This document shows, piece by piece, positions 9,078-17,156 of a DNA stretch of 35,284 nucleotides. A program made the translations under genes and the position numbers. This DNA is from a virus. Every line of letters begins with the position of its first letter. Within the stretch, counting starts at the first letter, position 1. Under the pieces are notes generated by a model, which was not told where the DNA came from, did not search any database, and was given only the letters and a program-made list of their open reading frames with translations. The stretch lies in IMG/VR virus record IMGVR_UViG_3300035703_004046, positions 1-35,284 of that record; one strand, written 5' to 3'.

Positions 9078-9331
9078 TTTGAGTTAATTTTATTGATGAT
9101 TATATCCATTTTTGCCTCCATTCTTTGGTGGTCTTGCCTATTTTCTTGTCGGATGGTTTCTGATTGAGTTTCTTGTTTTTCAACTCGCTTTTCAATTGCC
9201 TGATTTTTTTCGTCAATTTTTGCCACACGTACATTCAAGTCAGTGTACGCGGCTATTACTCCAGACATAAGCCCAACAACGGCAATTATTTGCCCAAAGG
9301 TTAACCCTATTTTAGTTTCTTTTTGCAACAT
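9074..9331 (-). CDS. membrane-anchored coiled-coil protein of lysis cassette
   Basis: An 85-residue protein with one membrane span near the N-terminus (about 9-28, GLTFGQIIAVVGLMSGVIAAY) and a strongly charged heptad-like helix afterwards (about 32-80, rich in Glu, Lys, Gln). The layout recalls phage membrane proteins of the XhlA or antiholin kind with the anchor at the other end. It is the first gene of the lysis cassette and overlaps the holin-like gene. A role as holin partner or antiholin is inference. Confidence 0.6.
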   Translation of the reverse strand: MLQKETKIGLTFGQIIAVVGLMSGVIAAYTDLNVRVAKIDEKNQAIEKRVEKQETQSETIRQENRQDHQRMEAKMDIIINKINSK

Positions 9332-9343
9332 GATACGATAACT

Positions 9344-9532
9344 TTATACGATTTTCTCTAAATTGAAAAATGACTCTGCTTCTTGTATCGTCTCAAATTC
9401 ATGCACATCCACGTTAGTGCCTATTGGCTCCGCGATGTAATTAACTGCCTCCAACAGCTCCATTGGTTGTTTGGTGGTTTTGTCTCGATAGATAGCCTCA
9501 TTGCTGGTCGTTCTTGCTTTGTAAAGTAACAT
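9344..9532 (-). CDS. hypothetical 62-residue protein
   Basis: Small acidic soluble protein without recognised family. The text runs from MLLYKARTTSNEAIY to a helix (TIQEAESFFNLEKIV). It starts 10 bp after the BspA-like gene stop and ends 12 bp before the lysis cassette, in the same direction, so it belongs to the same transcript. It may be a fibre accessory protein. Confidence 0.6.
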   Translation of the reverse strand: MLLYKARTTSNEAIYRDKTTKQPMELLEAVNYIAEPIGTNVDVHEFETIQEAESFFNLEKIV

Positions 9533-9542
9533 CGTCGTTCAA

Positions 9543-10820
9543 TTAATTAGTTAGTGTATATCCTTTTCCTGTCAACTCGGTAATCATAGCAGGTGTAATC
9601 TGTGCTGAGCAGTCAGCACCTGTGGTGCGAATGCTTTTGCCTGACACCACTCCCAATGAATCAATAAATGCTTGGAAATTCTCGATACTTGTCCGCGAGT
9701 AAGCCATATCGATTTGGTAAGATGAGCCAGCGAACAGGGACAAACCTGCCTGTTGCAAAATGAATCCAGTGATTCCACACTTGATGCTGGATGTTCCTAC
9801 AGCTGTAATCTTCTTCACAGGGCTACCAATGGTTATTTGTCGGTTAAGCGCCTCGCATCCATCAAACGTACCATCGTATGATGTTTGTGAATTATAACTT
9901 CCCATGTATTGTTCGTTGTGTAAGTCCGATAGATTCCCACAGTTTTTGAATGCGTAGTCGCAAGTAGTCAGTAAATCACTACCTCTATCAGTGGGTAGTA
10001 CTACTTTGCGAAGCATTTGATTGTCAATGGCTATAGATGCTATGGTCGTTACTTTCTTCCATGATGGTGGGAAGAGAAGAGTGTGCAATTTCCTGCAGGC
10101 AGAAACATAATTGGTGGCCGAAGCATTCACATCACCGAAATTTCCCAACGGCATAACCATGAAGCCTGTATTACTCAATGCGTAGTCGTATGCAGCACAC
10201 AATGGCGTATCGGGAAAATTGTAGATAAAGAAATCTTGAGCTCCATAAGCCATGTAATTCATGGATACTACTTGGTCTGCCGATAACAGATATCCCATCT
10301 TCAACCATGGCGCACGAAGTGAAGTCACTGATATACCATTGGACCACATTTTGGATAAGTCCTTGAGGCTGTTACACTGGATGTCGTAACGGATTACAGT
10401 GCTTCGCTGAGTGCCTGCGTGTAGAGGATTCTGATACGCTTGAATCTTAGCAATAGGCGAAGTAGCGCCGTAAATTTTCACTACATAGCAGTAGCAACCC
10501 TCGTTTGGTACATATTTTCCTAGTCCTGAAGGATTGCCTTGTCCGTAGTCATGCGTAAATGTGAATGGCGCCGTACTAGTACTTGCCCATGATGGTATGT
10601 TGGTATATGTGTTGACAGTACCATCACCAAAACTCACTGTTACATTCCCCATCGAGGCAAGAAGTATTCCTAAGGATAGTATTTCTACGTCATTTACCAC
10701 TAAACACATCTCTCCTGGTTGTGCTATGCCTGTGATATCGGGGATGGCAGAGTCAATGGCTGAACCATTGCCCGTGGAACCTCCCAGTCTTCTTGGATTT
10801 ATTACTTTTACTATTCCCAT
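9543..10820 (-). CDS. BspA-like leucine-rich repeat virion protein
   Basis: A 425-residue protein, probably an adhesive tail appendage. The N-terminal part has a PKD-like strand pattern (VSFGDGTVNTYTNI, then FTFTHDYG; about 60-95). The middle and C-terminal regions show irregular repeats of the BspA/LRR_5 sort (for example MLRKVVLPTDRG, YAFKNCGNLSDL, GTFDGCEALNRQITI). The extreme C-terminus (TPAMITELTGKGYTLTN) is typical of such Bacteroidota surface proteins. There is no signal peptide, which suits a virion protein rather than a secreted one. It follows the FISUMP fibre gene. Confidence 0.7.
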   Translation of the reverse strand: MGIVKVINPRRLGGSTGNGSAIDSAIPDITGIAQPGEMCLVVNDVEILSLGILLASMGNVTVSFGDGTVNTYTNIPSWASTSTAPFTFTHDYGQGNPSGLGKYVPNEGCYCYVVKIYGATSPIAKIQAYQNPLHAGTQRSTVIRYDIQCNSLKDLSKMWSNGISVTSLRAPWLKMGYLLSADQVVSMNYMAYGAQDFFIYNFPDTPLCAAYDYALSNTGFMVMPLGNFGDVNASATNYVSACRKLHTLLFPPSWKKVTTIASIAIDNQMLRKVVLPTDRGSDLLTTCDYAFKNCGNLSDLHNEQYMGSYNSQTSYDGTFDGCEALNRQITIGSPVKKITAVGTSSIKCGITGFILQQAGLSLFAGSSYQIDMAYSRTSIENFQAFIDSLGVVSGKSIRTTGADCSAQITPAMITELTGKGYTLTN

Positions 10821-10821
10821 G

Positions 10822-10866
10822 TTAGTCTACATCTGGTGGTGGAACGTCTAAATAAATTGTTCTCAT
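10822..10866 (-). CDS. 14-residue micro reading frame between fibre genes
   Basis: ATG at 10866 and TAA at 10822 encode MRTIYLDVPPPDVD. The frame fills the 64-bp gap between the FISUMP fibre gene and the BspA-like gene, and its stop is 1 bp from the next ATG, suggesting translational coupling or a leader peptide. The PPP stretch could stall ribosomes. A chance frame of this length is not improbable, so confidence is low. Confidence 0.3.
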   Translation of the reverse strand: MRTIYLDVPPPDVD

Positions 10867-10884
10867 ATTGTTTGTTTTTTTGTT

Positions 10885-13110
10885 TTAGTCTCTCAATAAA
10901 ATGGTGGCCACAAAATCTGCAGAAGGTTTCACATTCGCATAAATAGTGAGTGATCCATCGGCAGTGATGCCATTGTTTTGGATATCTGCCTGTAATACGA
11001 CTGATTCTTGCGTAATGGGGATAAAGTCCGCATAATGACTTGCTTTAATACGAGCATTGCTCACCACATACTGCCATCCATTTCCGTTGGGTGTCCATCC
11101 TGAATTGAGAATGGTGATATTCGGCAACTGAATCGTTTTATTGGCCAGATAATCAGTGTTCATTACAGGGATGCCTTTCACGTCAGAAGCGCTCATTTTT
11201 CTACCCATTGTTGGTTCAATCATGGTATCATCAGTGAATGTGCTACCTATTTGAATGGTGCTACTTAGCGCATTAGCTATGTTGGCATCCGTGTACTGCG
11301 GATAATTTGTCTTGATGTATGTGGCTAGCGTGTTCACATCAGCTATTGATGGAACTTTCCAGCCATTGGCGCTGTTAACTATCCCGCTTGCAGATTGAAT
11401 GGTGTACCAATTATAATAAAGTCCATAGATATCAATTACTTGCTGTTCGCTGGTTAGTACGTCTGCAATCGACTCAGCAAAATTTTTCACTGTATAACCC
11501 ACTAAGCTAGTGGTGGGGGCTGCAATCCACTGTGCAATTGTTTGCTTTACAATGGGGTCTCCATTTTCAAAATGCGTAGTTTTCAAGTTCTCACGCATCC
11601 ATACCTGAGTGCCTATTTTTGCACCAGTATACAAGTTCCCATCAAAGTCCTTATAAGCATTTTGGATGATTGTCCCATCAGCATACTTTTGCTCAATAAG
11701 CGTGGAAGGTCTTACAAAGCGAGAGGTTAAGCCATTTCGTTTATGATTAGATGTGATTCTTAATTTACCATCATTAGCATGATTGGTCGAATTATTATCC
11801 ACCCCCCACGAGGTAGATGATGAGTCTGCTAGTAGCATGTAAGCGCAAGTTCCCATATAATCACCTTGCCCATTGTCATAGCGAATGTAAGCCGACGGAA
11901 TCAAATTCAAATTAAATTTATCCTCACCTCTATACAAGTTTCCATTGGAAGTAGATATCCAGTGTGGATGTGTGGTAGTGGTTTTCGCGTGAAGTATCTC
12001 CATCAGATTATCAGCAATTTTCTGATAGTCTGATAGGTCGCCAATTAGCGTAAGGCGTGTGCCGTCAAATTTGTACTTATTTCTGTCAGGTTTAGAGATG
12101 TAAATTACACCTTGATAAGCAAGTCCTCTGTCTAATACAGGAGCATAACTACTCGGTTGTATATGTATGTGGTTAGTATCAAGGGCGTAGTAGAATTCAC
12201 CGATATTAATAGCAATCGAATCAATGCTATTCACTATGTTGACAGGCAGACCTATTCTAGTATCTACAGGGACATCAATTCCTTTCGCTGTGTCAATAGC
12301 AAGCTCTTCACCGTCAACTGATACTTTTTCAATCTTGTTGATCATGGATGATAGAAACATCAGCGGATATAGCGTGCCTGAGTCTTCATCACAGATGTAT
12401 TTTAGGTCGTCGCCATTATCATTGACATAAAGGTAGATATTTCCAGCAGATACGGCTCCTCTATCTACCCAGTGAGCACCATTATTTGTAGATATAATCC
12501 ACAAATGGTTATCATTCGATGAATAATACTTCTTACCCACTTCTGCCGTTTCTGCGCTAGGAAGTTCGGATACCCAATAGTCAATCCTAATACCTATTTT
12601 TGAGTCGATAGAGAATGAAATTTGGTTGGTGCCTGGAGTTGGAAATAATTCAAGACCATCTATCTTAAGTGAACCCGCTGAACTCTTCACCCTATCTACA
12701 AATTCCACCCATGGCATAAAGAAATCAGTATTAGCAACACCACCATCATCATTACCTCCAGGAGTATCATTGTAATCTTGTAAGCAGACATAATCAGAGT
12801 ATGTTCCGTGTGACGTACCAGTGCCAATGATTCTAACGATAGAACCTTTTTTAGCTACCATAAATGGTTCAACATCTACGTGAACATCAATTGGGAACGC
12901 CTCAACGCTAATTACACCCTCTTCGTTTGGCACGAGGGAAGTTTGTTTGTTGAACAGGATGAATGACACGGTGCCTGAGCCACCGCCAGAAGTATTCATT
13001 TCTTCAATTATATCTTCCAATAAGCTACCCACCCTATATGCTGTATTTGCATCTGGGATTATTTCGTCTCGGACTACTCGGGCTTTAATGATTAATTGTT
13101 CTTTGCTCAT
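10885..13110 (-). CDS. tail fibre with FISUMP domain
   Basis: A 741-residue virion protein. The N-terminus (VRDEIIPDANTAYRVGSLLEDII) is a pattern common at the start of Bacteroidota phage tail proteins. The middle holds beta-rich repeats (for example KYYSSNDNHLWIIS and FYYALDTNHIHIQ). A FISUMP domain (Fibrobacter succinogenes major paralogous type, a C-type-lectin-like fold) begins near 486: DFDGNLYTGAKIGTQVWMREN, then YGLYYNWYT and GWKVPS near 560-585. A segment at about 400-467 ending in GLTSRFVRP resembles the end of a second such domain. Probable receptor-binding fibre. A terminator lies 40 bp upstream of its ATG. Confidence 0.8.
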   Translation of the reverse strand: MSKEQLIIKARVVRDEIIPDANTAYRVGSLLEDIIEEMNTSGGGSGTVSFILFNKQTSLVPNEEGVISVEAFPIDVHVDVEPFMVAKKGSIVRIIGTGTSHGTYSDYVCLQDYNDTPGGNDDGGVANTDFFMPWVEFVDRVKSSAGSLKIDGLELFPTPGTNQISFSIDSKIGIRIDYWVSELPSAETAEVGKKYYSSNDNHLWIISTNNGAHWVDRGAVSAGNIYLYVNDNGDDLKYICDEDSGTLYPLMFLSSMINKIEKVSVDGEELAIDTAKGIDVPVDTRIGLPVNIVNSIDSIAINIGEFYYALDTNHIHIQPSSYAPVLDRGLAYQGVIYISKPDRNKYKFDGTRLTLIGDLSDYQKIADNLMEILHAKTTTTHPHWISTSNGNLYRGEDKFNLNLIPSAYIRYDNGQGDYMGTCAYMLLADSSSTSWGVDNNSTNHANDGKLRITSNHKRNGLTSRFVRPSTLIEQKYADGTIIQNAYKDFDGNLYTGAKIGTQVWMRENLKTTHFENGDPIVKQTIAQWIAAPTTSLVGYTVKNFAESIADVLTSEQQVIDIYGLYYNWYTIQSASGIVNSANGWKVPSIADVNTLATYIKTNYPQYTDANIANALSSTIQIGSTFTDDTMIEPTMGRKMSASDVKGIPVMNTDYLANKTIQLPNITILNSGWTPNGNGWQYVVSNARIKASHYADFIPITQESVVLQADIQNNGITADGSLTIYANVKPSADFVATILLRD

Positions 13111-13150
13111 ATCTCTGATTTTTTAGCAAAAAAACACGAAAAGGAAAACG

Positions 13151-13180
13151 AAAAAAAAGACACTCAAAAATTGAGTGTCT
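13151..13180 (-). terminator. intrinsic terminator at end of gp10-like gene
   Basis: Minus strand: AGACACTCAA, loop TTT, TTGAGTGTCT (perfect 10-bp stem, 13180-13158) followed by eight T (13158-13151). The stop codon of the upstream gene lies in the loop. The fibre gene starts 40 bp later. Confidence 0.9.
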
Positions 13181-13538
13181 CGCTTATGATGGCTTGGAAT
13201 TCTTCTCCGTACAATACGGCTGCTTTTTCTGACAGCATCCGTATGCTTCTATAGTAGGACTTATTATACCATGGTTTAGCTTTTCTTGAGGTATCATTAT
13301 CTCTTTGTGAAAACGACACTCCTTTGCCAACTCCCATGTCTACCATCCGACCATAATACTGATAGGTGTGAGTTATTTTTGTCACATCTCCATTGGCACC
13401 TGATTCTACGTGTGCCACGAATGAAGAAAACAGAGTGCCAGTATCTCTTATGTTTAGCGCGCCTATTTTATCTTGCCAAATGGTAATCATCATTTGTGCC
13501 CAGGCATCATAATAAGCTAGCTTATCAATCCCACTCAT
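13164..13538 (-). CDS. HK97 gp10-like neck or tail-completion protein
   Basis: A 124-residue protein with the pattern of the HK97 gp10/tail-completion group: an N-terminal helix, NIRDTGTLFSSFVAHV (about 29-44), then ITHTYQYYGRMVDMGVGKG (about 54-73). In this family the DTG-LxxS and YGxxvdxGvG segments recur. It would join head and tail. Its ATG lies inside the end of the preceding gene (14-bp overlap). Confidence 0.65.
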   Translation of the reverse strand: MSGIDKLAYYDAWAQMMITIWQDKIGALNIRDTGTLFSSFVAHVESGANGDVTKITHTYQYYGRMVDMGVGKGVSFSQRDNDTSRKAKPWYNKSYYRSIRMLSEKAAVLYGEEFQAIISETLNF

Positions 13539-13998
13539 CTGAATCGTATATTAATGATACTGGTTCTTCTATGGTAATGCTAAAATAAACACCTGCTGTG
13601 CCTGCTGCAAAGTATTCAGGCACTTCGTGGTATGGGAATCTTTTTTTGTCAAGGTATTCCAATCCTTGAATCTGATTATTGGAATCGACAATGAGTTTGC
13701 TAATGATGCTTTTTCTGATTTTTCTACAAGTAGCTAATACTTGTTCACGTTCAACCATGTTGGTGATCTTGTATTTTTGCAATATGTATATCACTACCGA
13801 GCGTTGGTCGAAATATCCGCCTCCTTTTTGGATAGTTATACCATCATCTGAGTCGTCCACTGCGAAATAAGCGTTTTGATTGTAACTCTGAAGTATATCT
13901 TCCAAAGCTCCAATGCCAGATACTCTGCAAAATTTATGCTGTTTGGTGGCTTTTAGTCGTTTAGCAATGGCATCAAAATATGTAACTGCGTTCCACAT
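13525..13998 (-). CDS. putative head-tail joining protein
   Basis: A 157-residue protein of mixed alpha/beta prediction with an N-terminal helix (WNAVTYFDAIAKRLKATK) and a beta-rich remainder (GGGYFDQRSVVIYILQ; GTAGVYFSITIEEPVSLIY). It lies in the connector region between the 243-residue gene and the gp10-like gene, with a 3-bp gap and a 14-bp overlap, where head-closure or tail-terminator proteins are usually encoded. No family is recognised with certainty. Confidence 0.5.
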   Translation of the reverse strand: MWNAVTYFDAIAKRLKATKQHKFCRVSGIGALEDILQSYNQNAYFAVDDSDDGITIQKGGGYFDQRSVVIYILQKYKITNMVEREQVLATCRKIRKSIISKLIVDSNNQIQGLEYLDKKRFPYHEVPEYFAAGTAGVYFSITIEEPVSLIYDSDEWD

Positions 13999-14001
13999 GG
14001 T

Positions 14002-14733
14002 TTATAGTTTTGATTGTTTTTCTAATTCTTTTGATTCTTTGACTTTCTCATTGAGTTCCTGGAGTGCATCCCAGCAGTTGGATTTAAGGATAAGTTCATT
14101 CTTGCTAATATCACCACCGGTTAACGCTCTTATCTGGTTTTGGATGATTTGGTACATATCAACCCTTTCATTAGGCTCCGCATCTTCATCGGAAGACGTT
14201 GTCTGAAATAGTGATTTGTATTTTTGATTGAAATAATCTTTTACTCCAATAATCCACATGACGGTCCACATCTTCTGGGAAGCTGATAGTTTCTTTTTCT
14301 TGCCAGTATATAGAGTGGAAATAATTTTGTCCAGATACTCCTCATTTTTTGTGAAAATATAGGCTTGATGATAGTTCTCCACATTAAGATACTGACCGAA
14401 TGTTACATCGCGAAACAACTTATCACATGATTTCATTCTTCTAACTACAGGTGGATTAATTCCCCTGTATCTCTGTGTGACGAAACTTAATTTCTTGGAA
14501 AAAAAGTTTACCTCTTCGGGGCTCAGCTGGAAAAACTGCTTTGAATCTAGCTGCCGAAACAGGAACACATTTTCAATGGACTTAATTGGTTTGATATTTG
14601 CAAATTTCAAAAAGCATTTAGTCCAAATAGCATCCTCTGAATCTTGACGCAAAAGTAATTTAACGACAAATTCTATCTGCTTTGTTGTCATTTCGGAGTA
14701 TGACCTTGGTGCTTTAAGTTCGATTGTATTCAT
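14002..14733 (-). CDS. conserved phage protein, possible assembly factor
   Basis: A 243-residue, mainly helical, highly basic protein. The N-terminus (APRSYSEMTTKQIEFVVKLLL) and C-terminal segment (ILKSNCWDALQELNEKVKE) resemble proteins encoded next to the DUF6712 connector in Bacteroidota prophages. There are no membrane spans. The end is charged and coiled. It could be a morphogenesis or tail-assembly factor. No frameshift signal typical of tail-assembly chaperones was noticed. Confidence 0.45.
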   Translation of the reverse strand: MNTIELKAPRSYSEMTTKQIEFVVKLLLRQDSEDAIWTKCFLKFANIKPIKSIENVFLFRQLDSKQFFQLSPEEVNFFSKKLSFVTQRYRGINPPVVRRMKSCDKLFRDVTFGQYLNVENYHQAYIFTKNEEYLDKIISTLYTGKKKKLSASQKMWTVMWIIGVKDYFNQKYKSLFQTTSSDEDAEPNERVDMYQIIQNQIRALTGGDISKNELILKSNCWDALQELNEKVKESKELEKQSKL

Positions 14734-14735
14734 GG

Positions 14736-15569
14736 TTACATCCCAAAGAAAAATGTTGGATCTGATGCTTGATTCTTGTATTTAACCACTGTTTTCAACT
14801 CATATTCCTGACTTGCTGCATAAGTGGGATAATTACCTATGTTTTTATCCAGGTAATTGCTTAGTCTATCAATCAGTTCATCTGCTTGGCTTTCTGATTT
14901 GCTGACAGAAGGGATTAACCTCACACAGATTGTTTTTACAAAATACAAAATCTGTTTGTCTACTGCTGTCAATGTATTATTCCTAGTCTTTTCTATTATT
15001 TCAGCCATATAATCCACACTAATCACTTCGGCTATTTCGGTGTTCTGAATAGCAATAATTTCGTTTCGATATTTGGACAAGATGGACCTCTTTTTGGGCT
15101 CGTCACTATTGTAGTACTGAAAGAAATCAATACCCGTGTTGAAAACACAGGATGTCAGTGCCTCGAAATTTCTGAATTTTTTCCATTGAGTGAGGTAAGC
15201 ATCTGTATTTATGATTAGCTCCACCAATCTATCAGTACTATTGTCAATGATAATGTCAATTTGATTCAATAGTCTTTCCACTCTCTCCTTGCTAGCTGGA
15301 GCTATATTATTATTGCTCACCACTCCAAATCCATTGGGTGTTTGGATAAGATCCACAAACGGTATGGCGTTACGATAAGCATGGTGGGCTACGATGGAAG
15401 CCAATTTGTATTTGAATTCAGATTCTACAATGGCATAAAGGTCTTCACCTGTCAATGTCAATTTGATTTCATCCTCTGCCTGTTTCAGGTAGGGTAAAAT
15501 GGTATTCCAGTCGGTGCCAGAAGCTGTGGGAATGGCTGTTATAAACTCCTCAATTGTATTGATAATCAT
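14736..15569 (-). CDS. DUF6712-type head-tail connector protein
   Basis: A 277-residue protein with the features of the DUF6712 group of Bacteroidota phages: helix-rich N-terminus, VAHHAYRNAIPFVDLI (about 60-75), TPNGFGVVSNNNIAPASKERV (about 77-97), then alternating helices. These proteins lie right after the portal gene and are thought to act as connector or adaptor proteins. Gaps to both neighbours are 1-2 bp. Family placement is from recall of the motif; the function is inferred from position. Confidence 0.75.
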   Translation of the reverse strand: MIINTIEEFITAIPTASGTDWNTILPYLKQAEDEIKLTLTGEDLYAIVESEFKYKLASIVAHHAYRNAIPFVDLIQTPNGFGVVSNNNIAPASKERVERLLNQIDIIIDNSTDRLVELIINTDAYLTQWKKFRNFEALTSCVFNTGIDFFQYYNSDEPKKRSILSKYRNEIIAIQNTEIAEVISVDYMAEIIEKTRNNTLTAVDKQILYFVKTICVRLIPSVSKSESQADELIDRLSNYLDKNIGNYPTYAASQEYELKTVVKYKNQASDPTFFFGM

Positions 15570-15570
15570 A

Positions 15571-16929
15571 TTAATTACTGTTTTGATTGGGGTTAGTAGA
15601 TGTTGATTTTGCGCCTGTATTTTGGTCTAATGTGGTAAGCTGCATGAATGGGATGTCAAACTCAACTTCATCCCAACCGTTGTAGTTTTTGATAAGGATA
15701 TACGGCTCCAGTAGGATATCTTTGAATGCTGTCTCCAATGCTTGTTTCATAGTGAATATCTCACGCACATTGCTACCAGATAGGTTTCCGCTTGATTTGC
15801 CAGGTGTAGCACCAATCACACTTGGATGCACACCCATGGCATAACATTCAGTAGAGGATGCTTCTTCCATGTCTTGAACCCAGTCACCGCCTTCTGTTGT
15901 ATTACTCACAACTTTAATTCGCACATACGATTGCTCCTTGCCTAGTGGGTCAACGTAGAATCCAGAAAACCACACTTTACCAGCATTCACTATGCCTGTA
16001 AGGAATGTTTTGATATTGGTTTTTTCCTCGTCCATTCTTTCCTTCTTCTTCTTGAGGTCGGTTATCTTTTCGTGTTCAAATAATTCGTCCCAATACTTGA
16101 TATTGATTTCGACTTGATATTTCACGACTAGCCCGTTGGTGAATTTAGCTTTTTTACCTGCAGGGATTAATTGCTTGATGTCATACCAGCCACTATTGAA
16201 TAGTGACCAATAGTATGGGAATGGGTAATATTTTTGTCCAGGTATAGGAATAGCATTCATCATGGCAAATTTCCTAGTAGTGGTGGCTTTAGCCGTCTTA
16301 CCATCATCACCAGGCAATTTCCCCATGCGTTTCATTAAGTCACCAAGTGGATCAGTGGTGTCAAGTAATTCAATGCATTCAAGCTTATCGTAGCTTGGTG
16401 CGCCCTTTTCCCAATTGCCATAAAACACGTGTTCAATTTTTCCGTTTTCTGGATTACAAGTCTCGAATCGACAATAAGTAGCTTCTTTATGAATCAATTT
16501 CACAATTTTTTTTCCATCACCACTCAATATAATCACTGAAACAGTGAAAAAGAAGTGTTTAATATCTGTTTGTTGCTCTAACAAGTACTTGGTAGGACGG
16601 TTGAACTTGAAAAATTCAATCACATCCTGATTGGCAACGGCAGTTCCGTCAGCATTCTTATACTTAAGGCCGTTGGAATAGCCGCAAAGGATGTTGAAAA
16701 AATTGTTGGATGACATTACTTCGTCCTTACGCATGAGTTCAAGGATCTCATTGCAACGAAGGTTGTCACTTCCCCATGGCACATATCCCCTGATGTTTGT
16801 CGGAGCAGAAGGTATTTTCATTGGCACCAACAGGTCTGTATCGAACACGGTCTTACCATTGTCAATGCTATTCATTGCATTTTGAGCCTTTTCGCTCAGT
16901 GGAATCTCGAAAACATCTATTTCATTCAT
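15571..16929 (-). CDS. portal protein
   Basis: A 452-residue protein of portal size. Portal-like features include the N-terminal YVPWGSDNLRCNEILELMRK segment, the central clip/stem part, and the C-terminal crown segment AMGVHPSVIGATPGKSSGNLSGSNVRE (about 375-401) followed by a helix ending in ILLEPYILIKNYNGW. The final 20 residues are Asn/Ser/Thr-rich. It would form the dodecameric ring for DNA entry and exit. It lies well downstream of the terminase genes, separated by the accessory block. Confidence 0.82.
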   Translation of the reverse strand: MNEIDVFEIPLSEKAQNAMNSIDNGKTVFDTDLLVPMKIPSAPTNIRGYVPWGSDNLRCNEILELMRKDEVMSSNNFFNILCGYSNGLKYKNADGTAVANQDVIEFFKFNRPTKYLLEQQTDIKHFFFTVSVIILSGDGKKIVKLIHKEATYCRFETCNPENGKIEHVFYGNWEKGAPSYDKLECIELLDTTDPLGDLMKRMGKLPGDDGKTAKATTTRKFAMMNAIPIPGQKYYPFPYYWSLFNSGWYDIKQLIPAGKKAKFTNGLVVKYQVEINIKYWDELFEHEKITDLKKKKERMDEEKTNIKTFLTGIVNAGKVWFSGFYVDPLGKEQSYVRIKVVSNTTEGGDWVQDMEEASSTECYAMGVHPSVIGATPGKSSGNLSGSNVREIFTMKQALETAFKDILLEPYILIKNYNGWDEVEFDIPFMQLTTLDQNTGAKSTSTNPNQNSN

Positions 16930-16931
16930 AA

Positions 16932-17156
16932 CTATAGGTATATTTCTTCGTCATTAATTTCAAACAAGGTAATTATTTTAAGTTTTCGCACTTGGCGACT
17001 TTCGGTGAATAGGATATTGGCAGTGTCGTTTTTAAAATTTGTAGACGTGCATACCACATTGTTGTATGTAAGTATTTCTCCGCTTTTGTTCCACAACCTG
17101 CATGAAAATTCTTTCCCTTCGGAAAGTATTTTGCGCACTGTATTGATATGAATCAT
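16932..17156 (-). CDS. hypothetical 74-residue virion-region protein
   Basis: A small protein with beta-strand character (GKEFSCRLWNKSGEILTYNNVVCTS region) and an acidic C-terminus (TLFEINDEEIYL). It lies 2 bp before the portal gene and directly after the 385-residue gene. The position suggests a structural accessory role; no family is recognised. Confidence 0.6.
   Translation of the reverse strand: MIHINTVRKILSEGKEFSCRLWNKSGEILTYNNVVCTSTNFKNDTANILFTESRQVRKLKIITLFEINDEEIYL

Noticed and set aside
10885-13110. Diversity-generating retroelement acting on the FISUMP fibre
   Set aside because: No reverse transcriptase gene and no template repeat of the fibre sequence were seen in the window.
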